A model generated the notes under the pieces. It saw nothing but the letters and a program-made list of their open reading frames with translations, was not told the DNA's origin and ran no database searches. Positions 1 to 7,700 of a DNA stretch of 34,913 bases are shown piece after piece. The stretch covers positions 1 through 34,913 of the forward strand of contig JAJQCZ010000055.1 of the NCBI GenBank assembly GCA_021202465.1, read 5' to 3'. The first letter of the stretch is position 1; each line of letters opens with the position of its first letter. The stretch is from Lachnospiraceae bacterium (GTDB taxonomy: Bacteria > Bacillota > Clostridia > Lachnospirales > Lachnospiraceae). The position numbers and the translations under genes were made by a program.

Positions 1-99
1 CTGGCTTTATAGCAAGGATTTATTCAGTTAAAAGATTCTTCATGAAACAGCCCTAGCGGGTATATCGCATTTTTTCAGGGGATTTTCACGGTTTTTCCG

Positions 100-402
100 C
101 TATTCCTCCGGCTCCTCCGGACTGCGGGGCGGCGAGATGATGCGCAGATTCGGCCGTCTCTCCTCCTCCCGCGGTTCCTCAAAGGCAATGAGCCCCGCCT
201 GTTCCATCATATCCCCGATCAGCTGCAGGGAAATCTGACAGGACACGCCGATCGCGTTGCGGATCATCTTTGTCTCCATGCTGAGCAGGTCGTCGTTCTC
301 CTCCACGCCGCGCACCAGAGAAAGACCGATCCGGTCATAATTGTCCTCCATCGTCTTATCAATGGAGTGCAGCATAATGCGGTGAAATTCCTCTCTGGTC
401 AT
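100..402 (-). CDS. Hypothetical protein, 100 aa
   Basis: I do not recognise this family. The product is a small, charged, soluble protein with no signal peptide or membrane segment. The first 75 residues look helical, and the last 25 are rich in Pro, Glu and Arg and probably disordered. The start MTREEFHR is preferred over an upstream in-frame Met because a GGAGGGGAGGAG ribosome binding site lies just before it. The gene follows the tRNA-Glu terminator and no promoter of its own is obvious, so it may depend on terminator read-through. A real gene seems likely from the ribosome binding site, but no function can be given. Confidence 0.6.
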   Translation of the reverse strand: MTREEFHRIMLHSIDKTMEDNYDRIGLSLVRGVEENDDLLSMETKMIRNAIGVSCQISLQLIGDMMEQAGLIAFEEPREEERRPNLRIISPPRSPEEPEE

Positions 403-441
403 GGCTCCTCCCCTCCCGGCTGCGCGCCGGAGCATCCGCGG

Positions 442-479
442 AAAAACGAAAAGAGCGAAGAATCCGAAACTCTTCGCTC
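442..479 (-). terminator. Intrinsic terminator after tRNA-Glu
   Basis: On the minus strand the 9-bp stem GAGCGAAGA/TCTTCGCTC with a 9-base loop is followed by TTTTCGTTTTTC. It closes the two-tRNA transcription unit. Confidence 0.85.
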
Positions 480-481
480 AG

Positions 482-553
482 TAGTTCGTGGGGGAATCGA
501 ACCCCCGTTTCCGCCGTGAGAGGGCGGCGTCTTAACCCCTTGACCAACGAACC
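482..553 (-). tRNA. tRNA-Glu (anticodon CUC)
   Basis: The 72-nt minus-strand sequence folds as a cloverleaf. The acceptor arms are GGTTCGT and ACGAACT with a G1-U72 wobble pair, the anticodon stem CCGCC/GGCGG encloses the loop CTCTCAC, and the T-arm contains GGTTCGATTCC. Anticodon CUC reads GAG. The CCA end is not encoded. It is the second gene of a two-tRNA unit. Confidence 0.93.
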
Positions 554-567
554 ATGTGGTGATCAAC

Positions 568-641
568 TCGAGGCGACAGGATTTGAACCTGCGACCTCTG
601 CGTCCCGAACGCAGCGCTCTACCAAGCTGAGCCACGCCTCG
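568..641 (-). tRNA. tRNA-Pro (anticodon CGG)
   Basis: The 74-nt minus-strand cloverleaf has acceptor arms CGAGGCG/CGCCTCG with discriminator A. The D-arm is GCTCAGCTTGGTAGAGC. The anticodon stem CTGCG/CGCAG surrounds loop TTCGGGA, giving anticodon CGG (codon CCG). CCA is not encoded. It is first in the unit, 14 bases before tRNA-Glu. Confidence 0.94.
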
Positions 642-651
642 ATGCCTGATT

Positions 652-680
652 AGTATAGCGCGGCGCCCCGCAAATGTCAA
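652..680 (-). promoter_or_regulatory. Promoter of the tRNA-Pro/tRNA-Glu unit
   Basis: Near-perfect sigma-A-type promoter on the minus strand: TTGACA, a 17-bp spacer, then TATACT, about 10 bases before tRNA-Pro. Confidence 0.9.
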
Positions 681-856
681 GCGCTTTTTTCAAAAAAGTT
701 GTTCTTTTTTTGAAGTCAGTTTTGTGAGTTGCAAGAAAATTCTCGTCTCAATCGGATATGGCAAGGGGCAAAAAAGGTTCTTTGCGTACAATAACGACAA
801 TTTTCTGCGAGAAGCGTGATCTTCAAGGTACGCCCCTCTGTTCCATATTCTCTTCT

Positions 857-1210
857 TTACTTTAATAACCTCTCTTCCCACTCAGCTTCCTTAAACCCTG
901 TCGTCACCGTATCTCCGTCTACGACGACCGGCCTCTTCACCAGCATACCGTTTGAAGCCAGCAACTGTAACTGCTCTTCTTCACTCATCAGCGGCAGCCT
1001 GTCTTTCAGCTTCAGTTCTTTATATAAATTCCCGCTTGTATTAAAGAACCTCTTTAACGGCAGTCCGCTTCTTTCATACCAGTCCTTTAATTCGTCATAA
1101 GAGGGCTTCTCCTCCACTATATGGCGATCCGTATATTCGATCCCGTGTTCATCCAGCCACTTCTTCGCTTTTTTACATGTCGAGCATCTGGGGTATTCTA
1201 TAAACAGCAT
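857..1210 (-). CDS. ArsC/Spx-family thioredoxin-fold reductase-like protein
   Basis: A 117-aa protein of the arsenate reductase/Spx family. The thioredoxin-like fold begins with a beta strand and the redox motif Cys9-Ser-Thr-Cys12 (PRCSTCKKA). The family helix SYDELKDWYERSGLPLKRFFNTSG and the conserved KRPVVVDGD segment (Arg93-Pro94) follow. Members are either glutaredoxin- or thioredoxin-linked arsenate reductases or Spx-like RNA-polymerase-binding stress regulators. No ars genes or rpoA lie nearby, and the CxxC resembles the unassigned reductase-like branch. The start is supported by GAGGAGG 8 bases upstream. It is probably a single-gene unit with its own promoter. The family call is firm; the exact role is open. 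Confidence 0.85.
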   Translation of the reverse strand: MLFIEYPRCSTCKKAKKWLDEHGIEYTDRHIVEEKPSYDELKDWYERSGLPLKRFFNTSGNLYKELKLKDRLPLMSEEEQLQLLASNGMLVKRPVVVDGDTVTTGFKEAEWEERLLK

Positions 1211-1256
1211 GATTCAGGCCTCCTCGTGATTCATATCCCATCGTAACCGGGATTTC

Positions 1257-1284
1257 ATTATAACACAGATCCAATATAACACAA
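1257..1284 (-). promoter_or_regulatory. Probable promoter of the ArsC/Spx-family gene
   Basis: On the minus strand TTGTGT is followed after 16 bases by TATAAT, about 46 bases before the start codon. The -10 is consensus and the -35 is weak. Confidence 0.5.
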
Positions 1285-1316
1285 TCTTTCAAAGTTAAAA
1301 TCCTGTTTCAAAGAGC

Positions 1317-1363
1317 AAAAATCCCCGCCCCGGTCTTTCATGTGACCAGGACGGGGATTTTTT
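1317..1363 (-). terminator. Terminator after P5C dehydrogenase (bidirectional shape)
   Basis: An inverted repeat built on AATCCCCG and CGGGGATT, extended by GGTC/GACC, is flanked by T-runs on both strands. On the minus strand it follows the dehydrogenase stop codon by about 24 bases. No plus-strand gene ends here. Confidence 0.88.
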
Positions 1364-1386
1364 ACTATTTTCCTGCCAAATTTTGC

Positions 1387-3015
1387 TTACGCCTCAACCA
1401 TATAAGGATAGTTGATGGCCGCGGAGGGGCTGAAGGACTCCTTGACGCTGTGGGCGCTGACCCAGCGGATCATGTTGAGGCTGGTGCCGGCCTTGTCGTT
1501 GGTGCCCGAAGCGCGGGCGCCGCCAAACGGCTGCTGTCCCACGACCGCGCCGGTGCACTTGTCATTGATGTAGAAGTTGCCGCTGGCGTTGCGCAGGGCG
1601 TGCTCCATCTTCACAATGGCCTGACGATCCTGGGCAAAGATTGCGCCGGTCAGAGCATAGGGCGAAGCCTTGTCGCAGATCTCCAGGGTCTCATCCAGCT
1701 TGTCATCGTCGTATACATAGACGGACACGATCGGTCCGAAGATTTCCTTCACCATGGATTCATAGTGGGGATCCATGCAGCGGATCACGGTGGGCTGCAC
1801 GAACCAGCCCTTGCTGTCATCGTAAGTCCCGCCCGTGACGATCTCGCACTCCGGGGAGGCAATGGCGCGGTCCAGATAGGCCTTGCAGGTGTTGAAGGAG
1901 GCCTGATCGATGACGGCAGCCATGAAGGTGTCAAATTCCTGCACGTCGCCGACCTTCAGGGCAGCCACCTTCTCCTCCAGCTGCTTCTCCACCTCCGGCC
2001 ACAGGCTGGCGGGGATGAAAGCGCGGGAGCAGGCCGAGCATTTCTGGCCCTGATACTCAAAGGAGCCGCGGATGAGGGCCGCGACCAGCTTCTCCACGTC
2101 GGCCGAAGCGTGCGCGAAGATGAAGTCCTTGCCGCCGGTCTCGCCCACGAGGCGGGGATAGTTGGCGTAGCTGGCGATGTTCTCACCCACCTGTTTCCAG
2201 ACGCTCTGGAAGACAGCAGTCGAACCGGTGAAATGGAAACCGGCCATCTTAGGATGGCTGATGACGTATTTGGACATGTCGGTTCCTGTGCAGGGCACGA
2301 AATTGATCACGCCGGCGGGAAGACCGCACTCCATAAGAAGCTTCATATAGTAGTAGTTCGCCAGCACCGCCGTGCGGGAAGGCTTCCACAGGGACACATT
2401 GCCCATGATCACCGGTGCGGTGGGCAGGTTGCCGCCGATGGAGGTGAAGTTAAACGGGGAAATCGCGCAGATAAAGCCGTCCAGCGGACGATAGTCCTGC
2501 CGGTTCCACACGCCGTCCGAGCTGGCAGGCTGATCCTTGAAGATCTCCTGCACCGACCAGACGCCGAAGCGGAGGAAATCCGCCAGCTCCGCGATGTCGA
2601 TCTCCGCCTGGAACACAGTCTTGGACTGGCCAAGCATGGTGGAGGCATTCAGCACCGGGCGATAGTCATTGGTGATATGATCCGCCGCCTTCAGGAAAAT
2701 GGCGGAGCGATGCTCCCAGGGCATATCCTCCCAGGCATCTTTGGCGGCCAGCGCACTGTCGATGGCCATCTGCAGTTCCTTCTCACCGGCCATGCAGCAC
2801 TCGGCAATCACATGATCGTGATCGTGAGGCATCGTGACCTGAATCGTCTTCTCCGTCCAGACCTCTTTCCCGCCGATGATCAGCGGAATCTTTACGACCT
2901 CAGAGGACTGTTTGGCCAGCTCCGCCTTCAGGGCGGCGCGTTCCGGACTGCCGGGCAGATATCCCTTAAAGGGATCGTTGGCCGGTCTCTCAATGGTAAA
3001 ATACGCGTTGGACAT
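1387..3015 (-). CDS. pruA: L-glutamate gamma-semialdehyde (1-pyrroline-5-carboxylate) dehydrogenase
   Basis: A 542-aa aldehyde dehydrogenase that oxidises glutamate semialdehyde (from P5C) to glutamate with NAD+, the second step of proline breakdown and also used in arginine and ornithine catabolism. Visible landmarks are the NAD-binding segment ISPFNFTSIGGN (about 185-196), FTGST (262-266), the glutamate loop GETGGKDF (Glu292) and the nucleophile in GQKCSACSR (Cys326). The C-terminal QQPFGGARASGTND is typical. Length and the KCSACSR block fit the group-1, ALDH4A1-like form rather than the RocA type. Start MSNAYF is chosen because AGGAGG sits upstream; an in-frame extension of 19 residues has no such site. 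No proline dehydrogenase is adjacent. It is cytoplasmic and has its own promoter and terminator. Confidence 0.93.
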   Translation of the reverse strand: MSNAYFTIERPANDPFKGYLPGSPERAALKAELAKQSSEVVKIPLIIGGKEVWTEKTIQVTMPHDHDHVIAECCMAGEKELQMAIDSALAAKDAWEDMPWEHRSAIFLKAADHITNDYRPVLNASTMLGQSKTVFQAEIDIAELADFLRFGVWSVQEIFKDQPASSDGVWNRQDYRPLDGFICAISPFNFTSIGGNLPTAPVIMGNVSLWKPSRTAVLANYYYMKLLMECGLPAGVINFVPCTGTDMSKYVISHPKMAGFHFTGSTAVFQSVWKQVGENIASYANYPRLVGETGGKDFIFAHASADVEKLVAALIRGSFEYQGQKCSACSRAFIPASLWPEVEKQLEEKVAALKVGDVQEFDTFMAAVIDQASFNTCKAYLDRAIASPECEIVTGGTYDDSKGWFVQPTVIRCMDPHYESMVKEIFGPIVSVYVYDDDKLDETLEICDKASPYALTGAIFAQDRQAIVKMEHALRNASGNFYINDKCTGAVVGQQPFGGARASGTNDKAGTSLNMIRWVSAHSVKESFSPSAAINYPYMVEA

Positions 3016-3107
3016 GATCGATGACCCTCCTTTATCTTTTCTGGCGAACCCGCGGCGCCTCCGTGGGCTCATACACGAAAACAGGCTCCTGCCTGTATAC
3101 CGATTTC

Positions 3108-3136
3108 AGTATATATTAAATCTCGAAGATAATCAA
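3108..3136 (-). promoter_or_regulatory. Promoter of the P5C dehydrogenase gene
   Basis: Minus strand TTGATT, 17-bp spacer, TATACT, about 93 bases before the start codon. The intervening leader shows no recognised riboswitch. Confidence 0.75.
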
Positions 3137-3198
3137 GGGTTAAAAGTGAATTTATTTCTTTATCAATGAAATTTTTGTGTCATTCTTCACTTGAGCGC

Positions 3199-3250
3199 GA
3201 AAGAAAAGTCCGCTGCGGCCAGCACAGGCCGGTGAACGGACTTCTTTCAC
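3199..3250 (-). terminator. Terminator at the end of the pyrH-to-Gx-transporter cluster
   Basis: On the minus strand AAGTCCG and CGGACTT flank an inner CGGCC/GGCCG stem, followed by TTTCTTTC. It lies a few bases after the stop of the Gx-transporter gene. Confidence 0.8.
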
Positions 3251-3258
3251 AAAAAATT

Positions 3259-3750
3259 CTATAACTCCCGCGGCAGCCGCCGGACGACGCCCGCCGCGAT
3301 CACGCCGATGACGAAGCCGGCCGCCACACCCGAGACCATCAGGACCGGCAGGTAGTAGACCAGCGCGCCCGTTTCCAGCACGACGGCGGCCACAGCGATC
3401 TGCCCGATGTTGTGGGCCACGCCCCCGGCCACGCTGACGCCGCTGATGCCGAAGCGTCCAGTCCGCTTCAGCCCCGCCATGACCAGAAAGCTTAAAATGC
3501 CTCCTGCCAGGCTGTACAGCATACTGAACATATTTCCGAAGGTCAGTCCGCTGAGGACGATGCGCACCAGATTGATGCCAAAGGCGCCCGCCTCGCCGCG
3601 GCGGTACAGCGCCGTCAGCACCACGAGGTTCGTCAGCCCCAGCTTCATGCCCGGCACGGCAAAGAAGACGGGAAACTGCGCCTCCACATAGCTCAGCACC
3701 ATGGCCAGCGCCGTCAGCAGACCGTATTCAGCCACCTTTTTTCCACTCAT
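3259..3750 (-). CDS. Gx transporter family membrane protein (Hpre_diP_synt_I type)
   Basis: A 163-aa integral membrane protein with about five hydrophobic segments. The motifs are PGMKLGLTNLVVLTALY and, further on, FSMLYSLAGGILSFLVM, which mark the family once annotated as heptaprenyl diphosphate synthase component I and now usually called Gx transporter. The upstream neighbour is a NusG-domain-II protein, the usual partner. In several Firmicutes this pair sits with FMN-transferase, quinone or extracellular electron-transfer genes, none of which are seen here. The third residue Met is chosen as start because GGAGAGG is 7 bases from it and only 1 base from the first Met. A transport or redox role is inferred from family context only. 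Confidence 0.8.
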   Translation of the reverse strand: MSGKKVAEYGLLTALAMVLSYVEAQFPVFFAVPGMKLGLTNLVVLTALYRRGEAGAFGINLVRIVLSGLTFGNMFSMLYSLAGGILSFLVMAGLKRTGRFGISGVSVAGGVAHNIGQIAVAAVVLETGALVYYLPVLMVSGVAAGFVIGVIAAGVVRRLPREL

Positions 3751-3864
3751 AAACATTCCTCTCCGTACATCAACACTGACGTCACGCTCCAGCCATTCCC
3801 CGGCGACCTGTACTCAGCCTTTCCTCTCATCCATCTCCGGCGTCCCCTTCGGTCTCCCCGCCGC

Positions 3865-4245
3865 CTACCCGGCCACGCCGTCCACCCCGGCCTCTTCGCC
3901 GCCCTCGATTTCCACGACCACGCGGTGCGGCAGGCAGACAATGGTCTCACCGTCATAGCGGATGGAGCCCTGATGAACGCAGAGCTGGTCGGGGCAGTCC
4001 GCGTCCGTCATCGTCGCAGTTCCGTTCTCGATGACCAGAACATTCATCCCGCCGTTCACGCCCTCGATGGTTTCGGTACGATCCTCTGTCAGACTATACC
4101 GAGCCACCTCCGTGCCGTCCACACGCACCACCACGAAGCTGCCGGTCTGCCGGGTCAGCGCCAGTGCGCCCAGAGTAAACAGCGCCGCCGCCAGAATAAC
4201 GCCGATGAGAATCAGATCTGCCTTTTTTATCGCCATTCGATTCAT
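3865..4245 (-). CDS. NusG domain II-containing membrane-anchored protein
   Basis: A 126-aa protein with one N-terminal membrane anchor (about residues 10-31) and a small beta domain of the NusG_II type exposed outside. The family's cysteine signature is present: Cys84-x4-Cys89, then CLPH with Cys104 and His107, as in DADCPDQLCVHQG and TIVCLPHRVV. Despite the name this is not the transcription factor NusG. It precedes the Gx-transporter gene, with which the family is regularly paired. The Cys/His arrangement suggests metal or redox chemistry, but that is inference. The C-terminal tail is Gly/Glu rich. A second Met at residue 4 is an alternative start, since the ribosome binding site AAAGG is poorly placed for either. 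Confidence 0.82.
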   Translation of the reverse strand: MNRMAIKKADLILIGVILAAALFTLGALALTRQTGSFVVVRVDGTEVARYSLTEDRTETIEGVNGGMNVLVIENGTATMTDADCPDQLCVHQGSIRYDGETIVCLPHRVVVEIEGGEEAGVDGVAG

Positions 4246-4313
4246 GACCTTTCGCTAAAACTATTTGCCGGATGACCCTACGGATTGCTCCGCGCTGCGC
4301 GCTCCCGAAATTC

Positions 4314-4691
4314 TCACTTCATCAGCTTCTGGATCACACTGCACAGCTCATCCACCACCTCTTCGTCGCCCTCCCGGATCCGCTCCACCACACAGGTGTG
4401 GATATGCTGATTCAGCAGGACCCGGTCGAAGGCGTCCAGAGCCGACTTCACAGCGGATACCTGGGTCAGGATATCCACACAGTAACGATCCGACTCGAGC
4501 ATGGCGCGGATCCCGCGCACCTGTCCCTCGATCCGGTTCAGACGGTGGATCAGGTCACGGTATTCCTTCTCGCTGCGGTGCTTAATGCGGCAACACGATC
4601 CTTCCGCCGTAATTTCGACCTCACCGCACCCGGCCGCATCCTCCGCCGCTGTTTTCCCGGCGCAATAGGGACATTTTATCTCTTCACTCAT
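4314..4691 (-). CDS. CsoR/FrmR-family metal-sensing repressor with Cys-rich N-terminal extension
   Basis: A 125-aa DUF156 regulator. The all-helical core spans about 40-125 and includes LIHRLNRIEGQVRGI. The copper-sensing triad of CsoR is intact by position: Cys71, His96 and Cys100 have the same 25- and 4-residue spacing as in the mycobacterial protein. This favours Cu(I) sensing over the formaldehyde or persulfide branches. Unusually, about 38 residues precede the core with five cysteines (CxxC at 7-10, Cys22, Cys33-Cys34). The ribosome binding site GAGGA overlaps the polC stop region, and the two genes are 10 bases apart, so it is co-transcribed with polC. No copper exporter or chaperone gene is adjacent, so its targets lie elsewhere. 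Confidence 0.88.
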   Translation of the reverse strand: MSEEIKCPYCAGKTAAEDAAGCGEVEITAEGSCCRIKHRSEKEYRDLIHRLNRIEGQVRGIRAMLESDRYCVDILTQVSAVKSALDAFDRVLLNQHIHTCVVERIREGDEEVVDELCSVIQKLMK

Positions 4692-4701
4692 TCACATTTC
4701 C

Positions 4702-7700
4702 TCACAGTAGCTCCAGATCGAACAGCGAGATCTGGTTGGTGCGGGGCAGGTCTCCGAAGAGCCCCAGCTCCACCATGGTCTCCGCCACCGTCTTACTGAC
4801 CTTGGTTCGCTGACAGAAATCCTCCACGGAGAGGAATTTCCCCTTCTTTGCTTCCGCCACGACGGCCTCTGCCGCCTTCTCGCCCATGCCGTCAATGCTG
4901 CACAGCGAAGGCATGATCTTACCGTCGACGATGAGGAAATCCTTCGCCTGGCTCCGGTAAAGGTCGATCGGGACAAACTCGTAGCCCCGGGCGAACATTT
5001 CCTGCACGATGCGCATATCCCGCAGCGTGGCCTTCTCCTTCTCGGTCAGGTTATCCTGGTTGCGGCGGTAGTTCGCCAGATGCCCCTCCAGCACGTCCTT
5101 CCCCCGGCACATCATCTCGTAGTTGAAGCTGGTGGCCCGGATCCCGAAATAGGCGGCGTAGTAAGCCAGCGGATAAAACACCTTGCAGTAGGCGATCCGC
5201 CAGGCCATCATCACGTAGGCCGCCGCATGCGCCTTGGGAAACATGTATTTGATCTTCTGGCAGGATTCAATGTACCAGTCCGGCACACCCGCCGCCTTCA
5301 TGGCCTCGATCCACTCCGGCGTCAGGCCCTTGCCCTTTCGCACTTTCTCCATGATGTTGAAGGACAGGCTCTTATCCATCCCCATGTTGATCAGATAGAT
5401 CATGATATCGTCACGGGTACAGATGGCCGTCTGAATCGTCGCCTTCCCCTCCAGAATCAGGGTCTGCGCATTGCCCAGCCACACGTCCGTGCCGTGCGCC
5501 AGACCGGCGATACGCACCAGATCGGAGAAACAGGTCGGCTTCGCGTCGATCAGCATCTGCATGGCGAAGTCCGTGCCGAACTCCGGCACGCCCAGAGTGC
5601 CCAGCTTCGTCCCGCCGATATCCTCGGGCGTGATGCCCAGCGCCTCGGTGTTCTGAAACAGCGACATGACCTCCGGACTGTCCAGCGGAAATATCTTCGC
5701 ATCCAGTCCGGTCAGATCCTCCAGACGCCGGATCATCGTCGGATCATCGTGTCCGAGAATATCGAGCTTCAGCAGGTTGTGATCGATCGAGTGATAATCA
5801 AAATGTGTCGTCACCGTGGCGGTGCTCATGTCGTTGGCCGGATGCTGGATCGGCGTAAAGGAGTAAATATTTTCTCCGTGTGGCATGACGATGATGCCGC
5901 CGGGGTGCTGCCCCGTCGAACGCCGCACACCCACGCAGCCCTCGGCGATGCGCTCGATCTCGCAGCGGCGCTTCGCCATCTGCTTCTCCTCGTAATATTT
6001 CAGTACAAAACCGTAGGCCGTCTTGTCCGCCAGAGTGCCGATCGTCCCGGCGCGGAAGGTATGCCCCTTGCCGAAGATCACTTCCGTATAGGCATGAGCA
6101 CGGCTCTGATATTCTCCGGAGAAGTTCAGATCGATATCCGGTTCCTTGTCGCCCTTGAAGCCCAGGAAGGTCTCAAAGGGAATGTCGAAGCCGTCCTTCC
6201 GCATGAGCGTCCCGCAGTGCGGGCAGACCTTGTCCGGCATGTCGCAGCCCGCGCCCCCGGCGAATTTCTTCACCTCCGGCGAATCGAAATCGCTGTATTT
6301 GCAGTTCGGGCAGACATAGTGCGGACTCAGCGGATTGACCTCCGTGATGCTGGACATCGTCGCCACCAGAGAGGAACCCACGGAACCCCGGGATCCCACC
6401 AGATACCCGTCGTCATTGGACTTCTTCACCAGCTTCTGCGCGATGATGTACATGACCGCGAAGCCGTTGCTGATGATGGAGTGAAGCTCCCGCTCCAGCC
6501 GCTCCTCGACGATCGCGGGAAGCGGATCTCCGTAAATGCTGTGCGCCTTGTCGTAGCACATCTGCCGCAGGTCGCGGTCGGAGCCCTCGATGACCGGCGG
6601 GCACTTATCCGGCCGCACCGGGCGGATGGGCTCGCAGCAGTCGGCAATCTTCCCCGGGTTGGTCACCACCACCTCCATGGCTTTTTCCTTCCCCAGATAG
6701 TCGAACTCCTCCAGCATCTCTTCGGTCGTATGCAGATACAGCGGCGGCTGCTGATCGGCATCGGCAAAGCCCTGCCCCTTCATGAGGATCCGGCGGTAGA
6801 TCTCATCCTCCGGATCAAGGAAATGCACGTCGCAGGTCGCCACCACCGGCTTGCCGAACTGTTCTCCCAGATCAACGATTTGCCGGTTGTAATCCCGCAG
6901 GTCCTCCTCGCCGGAGAGGCCGTACTTCGGATCCCGCAGCATGAAGGCATTGTTGCCGATCGGCTGTATTTCCAGATAATCATAGAAATTCACCAGGCGG
7001 GCAATCTCCTCGTCGGACTCCTTGTTCACCAGAGCGCGGAACAGCTCACCGGCCTCGCAGGCCGAACCGATGATCAATCCCTCCCGGCACTCCTGCAGCA
7101 GGCTCTTGGGGATGCGCGGACGCTTGTAGAAATATTTCAGGTGCGATTCCGAGACCAGGCGATACAGATTCACCCGCCCCACCTCGTTCTTCGCCAGGAT
7201 GATCACATGGCGGGCCCGCTCCTTCTTCAGCTTCTCCATGTCGGACTCGCCCTTCGTGTCATCAATCAGATAGCCCTCACAGCCGTAAATGATCTTGATA
7301 TCGGCTTTCTCGGCCGTATGCATGGCGTCGACAAAGGACTGCACCACACCGTGGTCGGTGATGGCGATAGCCTTGTGACCCCAGGCGATGGCCCGTTTGA
7401 CGATATCCTTCACATCAGAGACGCCGTCCATATCGCTCATCTTCGTATGGCAGTGCAGCTCCACCCGCTTCACCGGGGCCAGATCCTGACGAACTGAACT
7501 GACCTTCTCCATTTTGCGAATACCCACCACGGAGCCGATCGTCACCTCTCCGTCGAATTTGTCCAGAACCGCCCGGCCTTTGAGGCGCACCCGCTGCCCC
7601 ACGGTCACCAGGCGCAGGATATCCCCTTTATTCTCCGGGGTAGCGAAGATCTTCACGGTGATGGAATCGGTCTTATCCGTTACGGCGAACATGATGATTG

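Noticed and set aside
399-680. Minus-strand open frame of 93 codons running through both tRNA genes
   Set aside because: Its translation contains the familiar artefact sequence produced by tRNA genes (RRFKSCR, GSIPP). The tRNA cloverleaves and their promoter explain the DNA.
690-881. Minus-strand frame of 63 codons after the ArsC/Spx-family gene
   Set aside because: It overlaps the end of that gene, lacks a ribosome binding site and has no recognisable sequence.
1342-3024. Long plus-strand open frame of 560 codons
   Set aside because: It lies exactly antisense to the P5C dehydrogenase gene, and its His/Arg/Gly-rich translation has no recognisable domain. GC-rich coding DNA produces such shadows.
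5080-7497. Plus-strand open frame of 805 codons
   Set aside because: It is antisense to polC, and its composition is typical of a reverse-frame artefact. polC motifs are complete on the minus strand.
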